A stretch of DNA of 64,000 nucleotides, taken from the NCBI GenBank assembly GCA_021848345.1, contig JAJZUV010000002.1:124001-188000 (forward strand), given 5' to 3'. Of this stretch, positions 26,953 through 36,665 are shown piece by piece. The DNA comes from Pseudomonadota bacterium (GTDB lineage: Bacteria > Pseudomonadota > Gammaproteobacteria > Burkholderiales > Burkholderiaceae_C). A program made the translations under genes and the position numbers. Every line of letters starts with the position of its first letter. The stretch's first letter is position 1. The notes beneath the pieces were generated by a model. That model made no database searches and was not told where the DNA came from. It saw only the letters and a list, made by a program, of their open reading frames with translations.

Positions 26953-27579
26953 TCAGCCCTGGATCAACTGGCGCAGGTCATGCGCGATGGCCGCTGGCTG
27001 GGTCAGGTCCGAGCCGATCAACATGCTCCTGCCCTGGCGGTCGAACACGTAGATGGAGGAGCTGTGGTCGACCACGTAGTTGCCGTACTTGTCCTTGTTC
27101 CCGAATTGGAAGGCCACGTGGTAGAGCTTGGTCGCGTCGACGACCTGCGCCATGGTGCCGCGCAGTCCGATGGCCTGCGCGCTGAACGCCTGGGTGTAGG
27201 CCTTGAGGATCGGCAGGGTGTCGCGCGCCGGATCCACCGAGACGAACAGGATCCGCACCTCCTTGCCCTGGGGCCCGAGATCGTCGATCGCGGTGGCAAG
27301 GTGCGACATGGTCAAGGGGCACACGTCGGGGCAGTGCGTGTAGCCGAAGTACAGCACCACCACCTTGCCGCGCAAGTCGGCGGCGCGCATCGGCTTGCCG
27401 GTGTCGGCGGAGATCATGTGAAACAGGTGCAGGTCGGCCAGCACCATGTGCACGTCGCTCATGTCCCAGTGCTGCTTCCTGCCGCAGCCGCCCAGCGCGA
27501 CGGCGAGTCCGACGCCGAGGGCGAGGGCAAGGGGCACGAAGGCCCGGAGGATCCGGGGCCGGTGGTTCGGAAGGTTCAT
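26953..27579 (-). CDS. SCO family protein (SCO1/SenC; copper/thiol chaperone)
   Basis: DLRGKVVVLYFGYTHCPDVCPLTMSHLATAIDDLG (CxxxC), ...FVSVDPARDTLPILKAY; signal anchor at N-terminus. Confidence 0.92.
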   Translation of the reverse strand: MNLPNHRPRILRAFVPLALALGVGLAVALGGCGRKQHWDMSDVHMVLADLHLFHMISADTGKPMRAADLRGKVVVLYFGYTHCPDVCPLTMSHLATAIDDLGPQGKEVRILFVSVDPARDTLPILKAYTQAFSAQAIGLRGTMAQVVDATKLYHVAFQFGNKDKYGNYVVDHSSSIYVFDRQGRSMLIGSDLTQPAAIAHDLRQLIQG

Positions 27580-27612
27580 GGAATTTCCTCGGGTGAGAGA
27601 CCGGCGCCGGGC

Positions 27613-28686
27613 TCAGAACGAATAGCTCAGACCGGCGGACGCCGTCCAGCGCGGGAACAACTGATCGCCCTGCAGCCTGCTGTAGGCCGGCAGTTGCACG
27701 AAGCCGTAGGCGACGACGCCGCGCGCCAGCGCCACGCTCAGCCCGGGGCTCAGGTAGGCCACGGTTCCTGCCGTGTCGGCTGCGTCGGCCAGGGCTCCCT
27801 GGTCGGAGCTCTTGTGGGTCAGGTTGACCTGCAGCTGCGGTACCCAGTCTGGGTTCTTCTCGTAGCGCAGCCCGACGCTGAGGTTCTCCTGGTTGCCGGG
27901 TCGGTAGTCCTGCCCGGGCTGGTCCAGTCGGTGCATCACCGATGCCTGGAACTGGCCGCTGACGAAGGCATCGAAGTTCTGGCTCACCGCCTGGTAGTAG
28001 TAGGCCCCCACGATCAGGTCGGTGCTGCCGTTGCCGGCCTGCAGACTGGTGTCGAGCAGGTTGCCCGGCGACGCCTGGCGTGCATTGGGCCCGGTGGAAA
28101 AGGCCGCGGGGTCGCGCCCCACGACCCCGGTGCCCGCGGCGTTCGGCCCGCCGTAGGCACCGGTGGGCAGCTTCACGCCCAGTTGCAGGCCCAGCGCGTG
28201 GGTGGGCAGCAGCCCCTGCCAGGCGGCGAGCAGCTTGAGATCGCCCATCCCCGTGACCGTGGCGCCGCTGACGTCCGCGGAAGACAGGGGATTGCCCGCC
28301 GCACCGTAGGTCGTGTGACTGCGATCGATGTAGGGCACCAGCAGGCTGAAGCTCCAGTCCGCGCTCGGACTGTAGGCCAGGCCCAGTGTCCAGTAGCGGT
28401 TGATGGTCTGGCGCTCGACCTCCTGGTTGCCTCCCGCGTCGTTGATGGCCGCGACCCGGGAGGGGGAGACGGCGGAGGTTCCCGAGCGCAGCTGGCTCTG
28501 GTCGATGTAGTCGTATTGCAGGCTGATGCGCCAGCCCGCGCTGGTGCCGTAGCCCATGGCGGCGTCGGACGACAGCGAGCAGCCGCAGGTGGCGCAGGCG
28601 AAGGCGCGAGTGGGTGCAAGGGCGGGGGCAAGGGCGGCGCAGCACAGCGCCAACGCGCGTGCCGAGGCACGTTTTCGGCAAAGCAT
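27613..28686 (-). CDS. Outer-membrane transporter-like beta-barrel protein with N-terminal CATCGC motif
   Basis: Signal peptide then FACATCGCSLSSDAAMGYGTSAGWRISLQYDYIDQSQLRSG...; C-terminal aromatic GLSYSF. Confidence 0.75.
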   Translation of the reverse strand: MLCRKRASARALALCCAALAPALAPTRAFACATCGCSLSSDAAMGYGTSAGWRISLQYDYIDQSQLRSGTSAVSPSRVAAINDAGGNQEVERQTINRYWTLGLAYSPSADWSFSLLVPYIDRSHTTYGAAGNPLSSADVSGATVTGMGDLKLLAAWQGLLPTHALGLQLGVKLPTGAYGGPNAAGTGVVGRDPAAFSTGPNARQASPGNLLDTSLQAGNGSTDLIVGAYYYQAVSQNFDAFVSGQFQASVMHRLDQPGQDYRPGNQENLSVGLRYEKNPDWVPQLQVNLTHKSSDQGALADAADTAGTVAYLSPGLSVALARGVVAYGFVQLPAYSRLQGDQLFPRWTASAGLSYSF

Positions 28687-28796
28687 GGTCAAGACTCCCG
28701 TGGCACGGCCGCGTCCCGCTCGGGGAGCGGCGACGGTGCGTGTGATGGCCCGGATCGCGCGGGCCGGCAAGCCTCAGGCGCGACGGGGAACTGGGT

Positions 28797-29174
28797 TCAG
28801 ATGCGGACCCAGCGGGAGGGAGGAGCGCGTGGCGGCGGGCGCCAGGCCAGCGGAGGCGGCGCGACCGTTTCGCCACCCGACGGCGCGGCGAAACGGGGCA
28901 TCCTCGGCATGCCGAAGGCTTGCGTGCCCGAGGCCGGGAGCGCGAACTGGACGACGCTCGCCGCGACTTGCGGATGGCCGCTGAAACGCAGGACGATGCG
29001 ACGCGGCACAGACGACCCCGCCTTGGTCGACGTCTGTCCGGTGCAGTAGGGAACGACCAGCGCCTGCGCTCCGGGCTGTGCCCATGCCGCCAGCGGCGAG
29101 CACGCGTAGGCGGCCAGCAGCATCCACACGAGGATGCCGCGGCTCGACGAACGCAGGCGCGCGAAGACGTTCAT
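28797..29174 (-). CDS. Small secreted/membrane protein of unknown function
   Basis: MNVFARLRSSSRGILVWMLLAAYACSPLAAWAQPGAQALVVPYCTGQTSTKAG...; start revised from a long shadow-extended ORF. Confidence 0.6.
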   Translation of the reverse strand: MNVFARLRSSSRGILVWMLLAAYACSPLAAWAQPGAQALVVPYCTGQTSTKAGSSVPRRIVLRFSGHPQVAASVVQFALPASGTQAFGMPRMPRFAAPSGGETVAPPPLAWRPPPRAPPSRWVRI

Positions 29175-29354
29175 GGACTCGACAAGGGCACAAGGGGCAT
29201 CATAGTGGGCGCCCGGGCATCGAAGCCGCGCGCGCGACCGCGGCGACCGCAACCTTGCGCGACGGCAAGGCGCCACGGCCCGGGACAGGACACTAGGATC
29301 CAGACTTCGCGGCGCACACCTGTCCCAAGGCGCCCGAGATCCCGGCAAGCCCCG

Positions 29355-29912
29355 ATGCAGGAAACGAACTCCCCCCTGGCGACGCGTCGCGAACTTCTGC
29401 GGCGCGCCGCCGCCTTCACCCTGCTCGGAGCGGCCGCGCCGAGCGCCTTCGCGGACGACGCGCTGCGCGTCGGATCCCCGGCCCCGCCGCTGGTGCTGCA
29501 CACCCTCGACGGCCGCAGCATCGCGACCCGCGATCTGCTCGGAAAGGTGGTGATCGCGACCTTCTGGGCCACCTGGTGCGGACCCTGCCGCGAGGAACTG
29601 CCCTTGCTCTCGGCTTTTCAGGAACGCCATCGCACGCAGGGCCTCGAAGTGCTGGGTTTCAGCCTGGACACGCCCGACGCACTGGCCTCGGTCCGCGAGG
29701 TCGCGGCCAGCCTGCGCTTCCCGGTCGGTCTGCTCGGCAGCGCCTACGCGGGAGCCTATGGGCGCATCTGGCGCATCCCGGTGAGCTTCACCATCGACCG
29801 CCAGGGCCGCCTGGCCGACGACGGCTGGAACGACGCCCACCCGAGCTGGACGCCCCGGCGGCTGCAGCAGGTGGTGCTGCCGCTGCTAGTCGGCGGCGAG
29901 GCGGGGTCCTGA
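29355..29912 (+). CDS. TlpA/ResA-like thioredoxin family protein
   Basis: Signal sequence, then GKVVIATFWATWCGPCREELPLLSAFQERH (WCGPC). Confidence 0.92.
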   Translation: MQETNSPLATRRELLRRAAAFTLLGAAAPSAFADDALRVGSPAPPLVLHTLDGRSIATRDLLGKVVIATFWATWCGPCREELPLLSAFQERHRTQGLEVLGFSLDTPDALASVREVAASLRFPVGLLGSAYAGAYGRIWRIPVSFTIDRQGRLADDGWNDAHPSWTPRRLQQVVLPLLVGGEAGS

Positions 29913-30068
29913 GGGAACCTACCGCACGCCACGTCCCATCCGGCTGCGGGGCGACCGAGGACGGGCCGAGGATAGCTGTTGCCAAGGGGTCGGGCGGACA
30001 ATGCGTGTTGCCTCGGCGACTCCTTCCCGCCACGATCCCGGGCACCTCGACGCGACGTCTGGACCATC

Positions 30069-30701
30069 ATGTCTTCACCCATGCACAGGAACGAGCCGAT
30101 CCTGACGTTCGCCAGGGCGCAAGAACTCGAAGCTCATCTGTGCGCCGCAGCCGGCGCATCCGTGGAAGTCGCCGCGTTCTGGCTCAAGCTTGCCAAGGTC
30201 GGGGCACCCATCGCGACCGTGGGCAGGAAAGAGGCGATCGAGGTGGCGCTTTGCTGCGGCTGGATCGACGGGCAACTCGCCAGGCTCGATGAGCACCATT
30301 TCCTGGTTCGCATGACGCCGCGTCGGCCAGGGAGCCCGTGGTCGGCGAACAATCGCGCCACCGCGGAGCGCCTCGCGCAGGCCGGCCGACTTCGGCCCGC
30401 CGGGCTGGCAGCGATCGAGGCGGCCAAGGCCGATGGACGCTGGGAGGCAGCCTACGCCTCGCAAGCCACGGCGCAAGTGCCGGAAGATCTCGCCGTCGCG
30501 CTCGCGTCGAACGAGGCCGCCAGGCGGTTTTTCGAAACCCTGGACCGTGCCAACCGATACGCCATCATCTACCGGGTCCACCAGGCCAGACGGGCCGAGA
30601 CGCGCGCCAGGCGCATCGCGAATTTCGTCGACATGCTGGCACGCGGAGAAGCGATCCATCCCATCCGGACTCCGAAGGCCACGACGAAGCCCGGTCGTTG
30701 A
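30069..30701 (+). CDS. YdeI/OmpD-associated family protein
   Basis: ...EVAAFWLKLAKVGAPIATVGRKEAIEVALCCGWIDGQLARLDEHHFLVRMTPRRPGSPWSANNRATAERL, typical of the YdeI-like family. Confidence 0.82.
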   Translation: MSSPMHRNEPILTFARAQELEAHLCAAAGASVEVAAFWLKLAKVGAPIATVGRKEAIEVALCCGWIDGQLARLDEHHFLVRMTPRRPGSPWSANNRATAERLAQAGRLRPAGLAAIEAAKADGRWEAAYASQATAQVPEDLAVALASNEAARRFFETLDRANRYAIIYRVHQARRAETRARRIANFVDMLARGEAIHPIRTPKATTKPGR

Positions 30702-30711
30702 CTCGCTCCCG

Positions 30712-30825
30712 GGGCCTGGCCCTGGGGGCGTTCCCGAGAAAACGCAGGGCCGCCCCAAGTTTTCTCGACCCCCACGGGGGGCGGGCTGGGCGCAGCCCGG
30801 CCCTGGGGGCGCTCTCTTCTTGCCG
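30712..30825. repeat. GC-rich intergenic repeat/hairpin block at island edge
   Basis: ggggcctggccctgggggcgttcccgagaaaacgcagggccgccccaagttttctcgacccccacggggggcgggctgggcgcagcccggccctgggggcgc; ccctgggggcg occurs twice and GGGCTGGGCGCAGCCC is a hairpin. Confidence 0.5.
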
Positions 30826-31788
30826 TACATGAGGTCGTCGTATTGCTGCGCGGTGTTCTTGATCCAATCCATGCGCTGCTTGTAGCACTCGAGGGAGATT
30901 CCCCGTGGCGCCTCGGAGCGGAATTCGTCGTCGTCGGTGGTTTCCTCGGCGCTGAAACTGAGCTGGAGCTTGAACAGGTAGAAGTGCTTGTCCAGGTTCA
31001 TGCCGTCGCGGAACAGCCGGGCTCTTTCGAGGTCCTTGACGAAGTCGCCGTCGCTGTAGACCAGGCCTTGCAGCACTTCGCCTTGCTCGTGGCGGGCCAT
31101 GACCCAGAGGTGCTCCATACAGCGCCCGCGTCGCTTATCCGGCTTCGACTCGGCCTCGATGCGCTTCCACCCTTCGATGGCCTTGCTCATCAGCGGGGCG
31201 ACGCGGAACTGCCCGATGGGTTTGCCGACGGTTCGGGTCTGCTCGTCGATCTCCCAGGGTACGCAGGGAATGACTTCCTTCGCCCATTCCTGGGATCGGA
31301 AGTTGCTCGGCACCGTCGGGTGCAGATTGCGCGCGTCGCGCTCCTTGGCGCACAGATCGACCGACTCGGGGCACAGTGCACGCGTAGGCGCGGGCGATGA
31401 GCCGGGCGCGCGTCGCGCAGCGCAAGGCACCGCGCTGGTATCGCTCGATGGCCGCCGGACTCAGCTCTGCGCTCTTCATGGGATCAGGCGGCGGGCCCAG
31501 GGACTGCCCCGGTTTCGCGCCCATGAAGCGGGCGTGCTGGCGTGCCAGCAACAGCAGGCGTTGACCCTCGGCCAGCGGTGGGGCCTCCGGCGGCATCGGG
31601 ATGATGCGGATGTCTTCGCGCGAGAGGTGGATGAGCTTCGGCTCGTACTTCACCTTGCGGGGGTACAGCTCGAGCAGCGCGCGCTGCTGGGCGACGCTCC
31701 AGAAGTCGTCGCAGCTGCAGCGGACTTGCTGCGGCTTGCCGTAGCCGCCGCGCACGGTCACGAGTTCGAATTTGAGGTGCTTGGGCAT
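30820..31788 (-). pseudogene. Frameshifted and 3'-truncated mobile-element-type conserved hypothetical (probable ICE remnant)
   Basis: MPKHLKFELVTVRGGYGKPQQVRCSCDDFWSVAQQRALLELYPRKVKYEPKLIHLSREDIRII... in one frame continues as CPESVDLCAKERDARNLHPTVPSNFRSQEWAKEVIPCVPWEIDEQTRTVGKP...QYDDLMYGKK in another; switch near 31370-31400. No stop near the 3' end; the frame runs into repeat DNA. Confidence 0.65.
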
Positions 31789-31915
31789 GGCGGGCGGCGC
31801 CGGATGCGCTGCCCGCCAGACTGTGCCCGCCCGCATGCCCGTGCAGGCGTGGGGACACAAGGCCCCGCAAAGTGGACGGACGGGCGCGCGGACCGGCATG
31901 GATCGTGCGGCATCG

Positions 31916-32890
31916 TCAATCCGTGGCCGCCATGCGGGCGCCGTTGTCGCAATCGTCGACGCGCTCGATCGCCCGGGGCATCGCGGCTCTTATCGCTTCG
32001 ACGAAGCGGCGCAGCCGCGCGGGGTAGAAGCGGGCGTAGGGATGGATGAGGTAGATGGGCAGCGCTGCCGCCTGCCACTGCGGTGCGACTCGCAGCAGTT
32101 TGCCCGCGGCGATGTCGCGCTCGAGCAACCAGGACGAGCCTACGCAGACCCCCAGGCCGCGCAAGGCGGCGCTTCGAAGCGCGTAGAGACTGTCGGTCGA
32201 GAAGCGCGGGCGGAACGTGACCCGCTCGACGGCCCCGCTCGTCTCGTGCCGCAGTTCGATCTCGTTGCGATAGAAGGTATGCAGGGCCAGCCACGGCAGG
32301 GCCTGCATGTCGGCTGGCGTCCGCGGGATGGATCGGCCGACGAGAAGCTCCGGCGCGGCGGCGGCTACGCGCGGAACTTCCGAAAGCTTGATCGCGACCA
32401 CGCCCAGAGCCCGGACCTCGCCGATCTGAATCGCGCAATCGATCCCCGCCGAGATGTAGTCGTGCATGCTGCGATCGTCGTGCAGCATCCACTCGACATG
32501 GACCTTGGGGTTCGCCTGGAGAAAGTCCGCGAGCACCCGCACGAAATAATCCTGGCCGAAGGCGTGGGGTACGACGACACGCAGCACGCCTTCCACCTCC
32601 TCGTCCCCGCCGCGCACGTCCGCGCGTAGCGCGTCCCATCCGGCCAGCAGTTCGCGGGCCCGATCCAGGCAGCGTTCGCCGTCGGCCGTCAGGTGCAAGG
32701 CATGGGTGGAACGGTGCAGCAGGGGCAGGCCGAATTCCTTCTCCAGCGCCTTGAGCCGCCGGCTGATGGTCGGCTGGGTCGTCCCGGTCTGTGCCGCAAC
32801 GGCGGAAAAGCTGCCCGCCTCCACGACGCGCACGAAGGTGCGCAGCAACTCGATGCGATCCGCCCCTTCAGACCTCTCGGTGTTGGTCAT
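31916..32890 (-). CDS. LysR family transcriptional regulator
   Basis: DRIELLRTFVRVVEAGSFSAVAAQTGTTQPTISRRLKALEKEFGLPLLHRS; substrate-binding domain follows. Confidence 0.92.
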   Translation of the reverse strand: MTNTERSEGADRIELLRTFVRVVEAGSFSAVAAQTGTTQPTISRRLKALEKEFGLPLLHRSTHALHLTADGERCLDRARELLAGWDALRADVRGGDEEVEGVLRVVVPHAFGQDYFVRVLADFLQANPKVHVEWMLHDDRSMHDYISAGIDCAIQIGEVRALGVVAIKLSEVPRVAAAAPELLVGRSIPRTPADMQALPWLALHTFYRNEIELRHETSGAVERVTFRPRFSTDSLYALRSAALRGLGVCVGSSWLLERDIAAGKLLRVAPQWQAAALPIYLIHPYARFYPARLRRFVEAIRAAMPRAIERVDDCDNGARMAATD

Positions 32891-32988
32891 GCGTTATGCG
32901 TATAAGAAGTATTCGATCCGTCCGGCTACCGCGCCGCCGTCATTGGGAGAATCATTGCGCTCCAGTTCGAGAACCACGGAGCCATCTG

Positions 32989-34254
32989 ATGAGAGCCATG
33001 CGTGTGAAGAATAAGACAATGTCCGGCGACGTGCCCGGCCGACTGATCCTGCTGTTCGCGGTCGGCTGCGGCCTGGCGGTCGCCACCCTGTACTACAACC
33101 AACCGATGCTGGCTGTCATCGGCGCCGGGCTGGGGGCCTCGGCGCCGTCGGTCGCTTGGGTGCCGACCTTGACGCAATTGGGTTATGCCCTGGGCATCCT
33201 GCTGCTTGCGCCCCTCGGCGACCGTCACGACCGGCGCGTCGTGATCGCGCTGAAGGGTTTGGCCTTGCTCGCCGCACTGCTGGTGGCGGGCACGGCGCCG
33301 TCCATCACCGTGCTGGCCCTGGCCAGTCTCGCGGTCGGGGTTTTCGCGACCCTGGCGCAGGATATCGTTCCGGCGGCGGCGACCCTGGCCGCCGATGCGA
33401 ATCGCGGCCGCGTGGTCGGCAAGGTGATGACCGGGCTGCTGCTGGGCATCCTGCTGTCGCGGGTGATCAGCGGCGTGGTCGCGGCGCAATGGGGGTGGCG
33501 GGTCATGTTCCTCGCCGCCGGGGTCAGCATTGCGCTGCTGGTGTCGGTCGCCTGGCGGCAGTTGCCGAGCTTCGAGGCCACCACGGATCTGCCCTACGGC
33601 GCGTTGCTGCGCTCGCTCGGGGGGCTGTGGCTGGAGCACCCCGCGCTGCGCCGCGCCACGCTGGCGCAGGGCTTGCTGGCGCTGGCCTTCGGCGCCTTCT
33701 GGTCGACCCTGGCGGTCTTTCTGCAGGGGGCGCCGTTCCACCTGGGCAGCGCGGCCGCCGGGGCGTACGGGCTGGCGGGGGCCGCCGGCGCGCTCGCGGC
33801 TCCGCTGGCCGGGCGGTCGGCCGATTCCGGGGGCCCGGAAGGCGTGACGCGCATCGGGGCCGCCGTGGTCACGCTGTCGTTCGCCCTGCTGTTCGTCTTC
33901 CCCTGGGTGTCGGGCACAGCCTATCTGTGGATTCTCGGCGCCAGTGCCATCGGCTTCGACTTCGGCCTGCAGGGAACCCTGATCGCCCATCAGACCATCA
34001 TTTACGGCCTCGATCCGGCCGCGCGCAGCCGGCTCAACGCGGTGCTGTTCGTCGGAATGTTCGTGGCGATGGCGCTGGGCTCGATGCTGGGGAGTGCCTT
34101 GCTGGCGGCGTTCGGCTGGATGGCCGTGGTCGGCGTGATGGCCTTGGCCAGCCTGCTGGCCCTGGCCGTGCGTCTTGGGGGCGGACAGCGTGTGGGCGCG
34201 ACACCCGACAACCAGGCAGCCCGGCGAGCCAAGTCGTCACGCTCCTTCGGGTGA
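32989..34254 (+). CDS. MFS transporter
   Basis: 12-TM-like; CGLAVATLYYNQPMLAVIGAGLG...LGYALGILLLAPLGDRHDRRVVI; start revised from 32791. Confidence 0.9.
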   Translation: MRAMRVKNKTMSGDVPGRLILLFAVGCGLAVATLYYNQPMLAVIGAGLGASAPSVAWVPTLTQLGYALGILLLAPLGDRHDRRVVIALKGLALLAALLVAGTAPSITVLALASLAVGVFATLAQDIVPAAATLAADANRGRVVGKVMTGLLLGILLSRVISGVVAAQWGWRVMFLAAGVSIALLVSVAWRQLPSFEATTDLPYGALLRSLGGLWLEHPALRRATLAQGLLALAFGAFWSTLAVFLQGAPFHLGSAAAGAYGLAGAAGALAAPLAGRSADSGGPEGVTRIGAAVVTLSFALLFVFPWVSGTAYLWILGASAIGFDFGLQGTLIAHQTIIYGLDPAARSRLNAVLFVGMFVAMALGSMLGSALLAAFGWMAVVGVMALASLLALAVRLGGGQRVGATPDNQAARRAKSSRSFG

Positions 34255-34330
34255 TCGCTTGCAGCGGAGCGACTCGCAGGCCCGCGGTGGGCCCGCCATG
34301 GGAATCTTGTGGGGTATGCGGCGACGGCGT

Positions 34331-35791
34331 TCAGTGCTCGATGGAGCCCGGGTCGCGGCCCTTGACCGCCTTGGGCGACCTCTGGGCCGGCCCTGTCTCG
34401 GCACGGAGGGGCGCAGTCGCGGCGCCCTGGAGCGGCAGCGAAAGGACGACGCAAAAATGTCCCTGGCCTGTCCGCTCGAACCGAAGCTCGCCATGGTGTG
34501 CACGCAAGACTTCCTCGACGATGGCGAGGCCGAGGCTGGCGCCATCGCGGCCCCCGTCACGCGGCGTGAAGGGCGTTCGCAACGCGCGTTGCCGCGCCTC
34601 CGGGATGCCGGGCCCATCGTCCTCGACGCGAATGTCGACGACGCCATCGCAGGGGACGATGCTCACGGCAAGCTGCCGCCGAACTCCATAGTCCAGGGCG
34701 TTGACGAACACGTTGCGCAAGGCTTCCTTCAGCGTGACCGCATCGCATGGCACGACCACGGGCGCATCGGGCGCGTCGAAGCTCACGCTCCATTCCGCGG
34801 ACGCGCGCTGTTCCAGCAGGCGCATCAGCTCGAGGCGTACAAGCGGCGTGACATTGATCGCCTGCAAGCGCTGTTCCTCCGAGCGATGCAACACCATCGC
34901 GTGGCTCAACAACTGGTTCGAGAGATGGCCCACCTCCCAGAGTCGGTGCTTGATGCGGTCGGCGAGCACTCGCCGGGCCGGTTCACTGTCCGTGCGTTCC
35001 CACATCTCCAACTGAGAGGAAATGGCGGTCAGCGGAGTTCGAATCTGGTGCGACACGTCGCCGATGACGCGCCGCATGAGAGCGATTCGCGCATTCAGGC
35101 GGTCGATGAAGTCGTTGATCGTTCGCACCAGCACCTCCGCCTCGGCGGGGGCGTCGACGTGCAAGGCTTCGCGCGAATCGGCGTCGCGAGCGGCCACGGC
35201 CCGTGCAACGTCCCGCAGCGGCTTGAGCGCTCGCTGGGCGGCAAGCATCACCGCGACGATCGTGATCAGACCCATGAACGAGACGATCCAGAGCGCCTTT
35301 CTCGTGAGATTCGCGGCCAGGGCGTGGCGGGCCACCAGGGTCTCGGCCAGCACGACCACGGCCCAGCCGTTCGGGTCGGACTCCACGACATGCCGGCCGA
35401 CGATCGCGACCCGCACCTCATGCCCGTGAAAGCGAGCGCTTCGCACCACAGGCCCGCGGCGGATCTCGTCCAGAGGCACATCGACCCGCAGGGATGGATC
35501 GCCGGCGACCACGCGGTGAGCGGGATCGGTGACCTTGTAGAACACCCGGTCCTGCGTCGAAAGCACCGAGAATGGCGCCAGCGGGACGTCGACGTTCAGC
35601 ACGCCATCGTGCATCCAGCAGTTCTCCGCGATCTGCAATGCGCCGCTGATCAGGACCTGGTCGTACGCGCTGTCCGCTGCAACGCCGGAGTAGAACCACG
35701 CAGCGACGATCAGCCCCGAGCCGGCCAGGGCCAGCACGACGAGCAGCGCGATCATCAGCCGCGTGTACAGCGAGCGTGGATGCAGCCTCAT
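34331..35791 (-). CDS. Sensor histidine kinase (TctE-like)
   Basis: H-box RVIGDVSHQIRTPLTAISSQLEM, N-box LKEALRNVFVNALDYG, G-box VEDDGPGIPE; two TM segments with periplasmic domain. Confidence 0.92.
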   Translation of the reverse strand: MRLHPRSLYTRLMIALLVVLALAGSGLIVAAWFYSGVAADSAYDQVLISGALQIAENCWMHDGVLNVDVPLAPFSVLSTQDRVFYKVTDPAHRVVAGDPSLRVDVPLDEIRRGPVVRSARFHGHEVRVAIVGRHVVESDPNGWAVVVLAETLVARHALAANLTRKALWIVSFMGLITIVAVMLAAQRALKPLRDVARAVAARDADSREALHVDAPAEAEVLVRTINDFIDRLNARIALMRRVIGDVSHQIRTPLTAISSQLEMWERTDSEPARRVLADRIKHRLWEVGHLSNQLLSHAMVLHRSEEQRLQAINVTPLVRLELMRLLEQRASAEWSVSFDAPDAPVVVPCDAVTLKEALRNVFVNALDYGVRRQLAVSIVPCDGVVDIRVEDDGPGIPEARQRALRTPFTPRDGGRDGASLGLAIVEEVLRAHHGELRFERTGQGHFCVVLSLPLQGAATAPLRAETGPAQRSPKAVKGRDPGSIEH

Positions 35792-36459
35792 CCCGAGCGC
35801 ACGACCAGCTGATAACCCAGGCCACGCAGCGTCTTGACCTCCACGCCGGTGCCCTCGAGGCCGCGGCGCAGACGGGCGACGACCTGCTCGACGGCATTCG
35901 AGGTCGGTGCATCGTCGATGCTGAACAGGCGGTCCATCAGTTCATCCTTGCTGAAGATGCGTCCGGGACGCGCAGCGAGGATTTCCAGCAGCGTGACTTC
36001 GCGCCGCTTCAACGCCATGGGCTCGCCGTGCAGCGTGACACTGCGCGTCTTGCGGTCCAGCGAAAGCGCTCCGCAACGCAGCAGGTTGGTGGCGTCCCCC
36101 GTGCGGCGGCGCAGCAGCGCTCGCGCGCGTGCCGACAACTCCAGAAAGGAAAAGGGCTTGATCAGGTAGTCGTCGGCGCCCAGGTCGAGCGCATCCACGC
36201 GCGCATCGATCTCCACCCGAGCCGTGAGCATCAGGACGGGCGAAGATACCCCGGCCTGTCGCAAAGTGCGCAGCAGCGTCAGGCCGTCGAGTCCGGGCAG
36301 CGTGATGTCGAGGATCAGCAGATCGTAGTCGCCGTGCAACGCAAGTTCACGGGCCGTCACGCCGTCGGTTTCCCAGTCGACCGTGTGGCCCGCATGGCGC
36401 AGGTGCATGACGACACCCTCTCCCAGATCGATGGTGTCTTCGACGAGCAGGATGCGCAT
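35788..36459 (-). CDS. OmpR/PhoB-family response regulator (TctD/QseB-like)
   Basis: MRILLVEDTIDLGEGVVMHLRHAGHTVDWE...YDLLILDITLPGLDGLTLLRTLR...GADDYLIKPFSFLELSARARALLRR; wHTH C-terminus; 4-bp overlap with the kinase. Confidence 0.94.
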   Translation of the reverse strand: MRILLVEDTIDLGEGVVMHLRHAGHTVDWETDGVTARELALHGDYDLLILDITLPGLDGLTLLRTLRQAGVSSPVLMLTARVEIDARVDALDLGADDYLIKPFSFLELSARARALLRRRTGDATNLLRCGALSLDRKTRSVTLHGEPMALKRREVTLLEILAARPGRIFSKDELMDRLFSIDDAPTSNAVEQVVARLRRGLEGTGVEVKTLRGLGYQLVVRSG

Positions 36460-36665
36460 TCGGTCAGGTTCGCAACAGGTGATGCGCCTAGTCTACGGTC
36501 ACAAAACGATCCATGGAGACGATGCATGAGCAGGGAGCCCGCGTCCTGGCGCAGGACCGAGAGGCATGATCGCGGCGGCCGGGTGCGGGTCGACTGGGCG
36601 CCGGACGCGCATGAATCCGTCGCTGGCGCCGCATCGGCTTCAAGGCTTTCATTGTCACACCGAGC

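Noticed and set aside
26512-29049. 845-aa plus ORF opposite AraC/SCO/barrel genes
   Set aside because: Shadow of three motif-supported minus genes.
34175-35812. 545-aa plus ORF opposite the histidine kinase
   Set aside because: Antisense shadow of a well-supported kinase.
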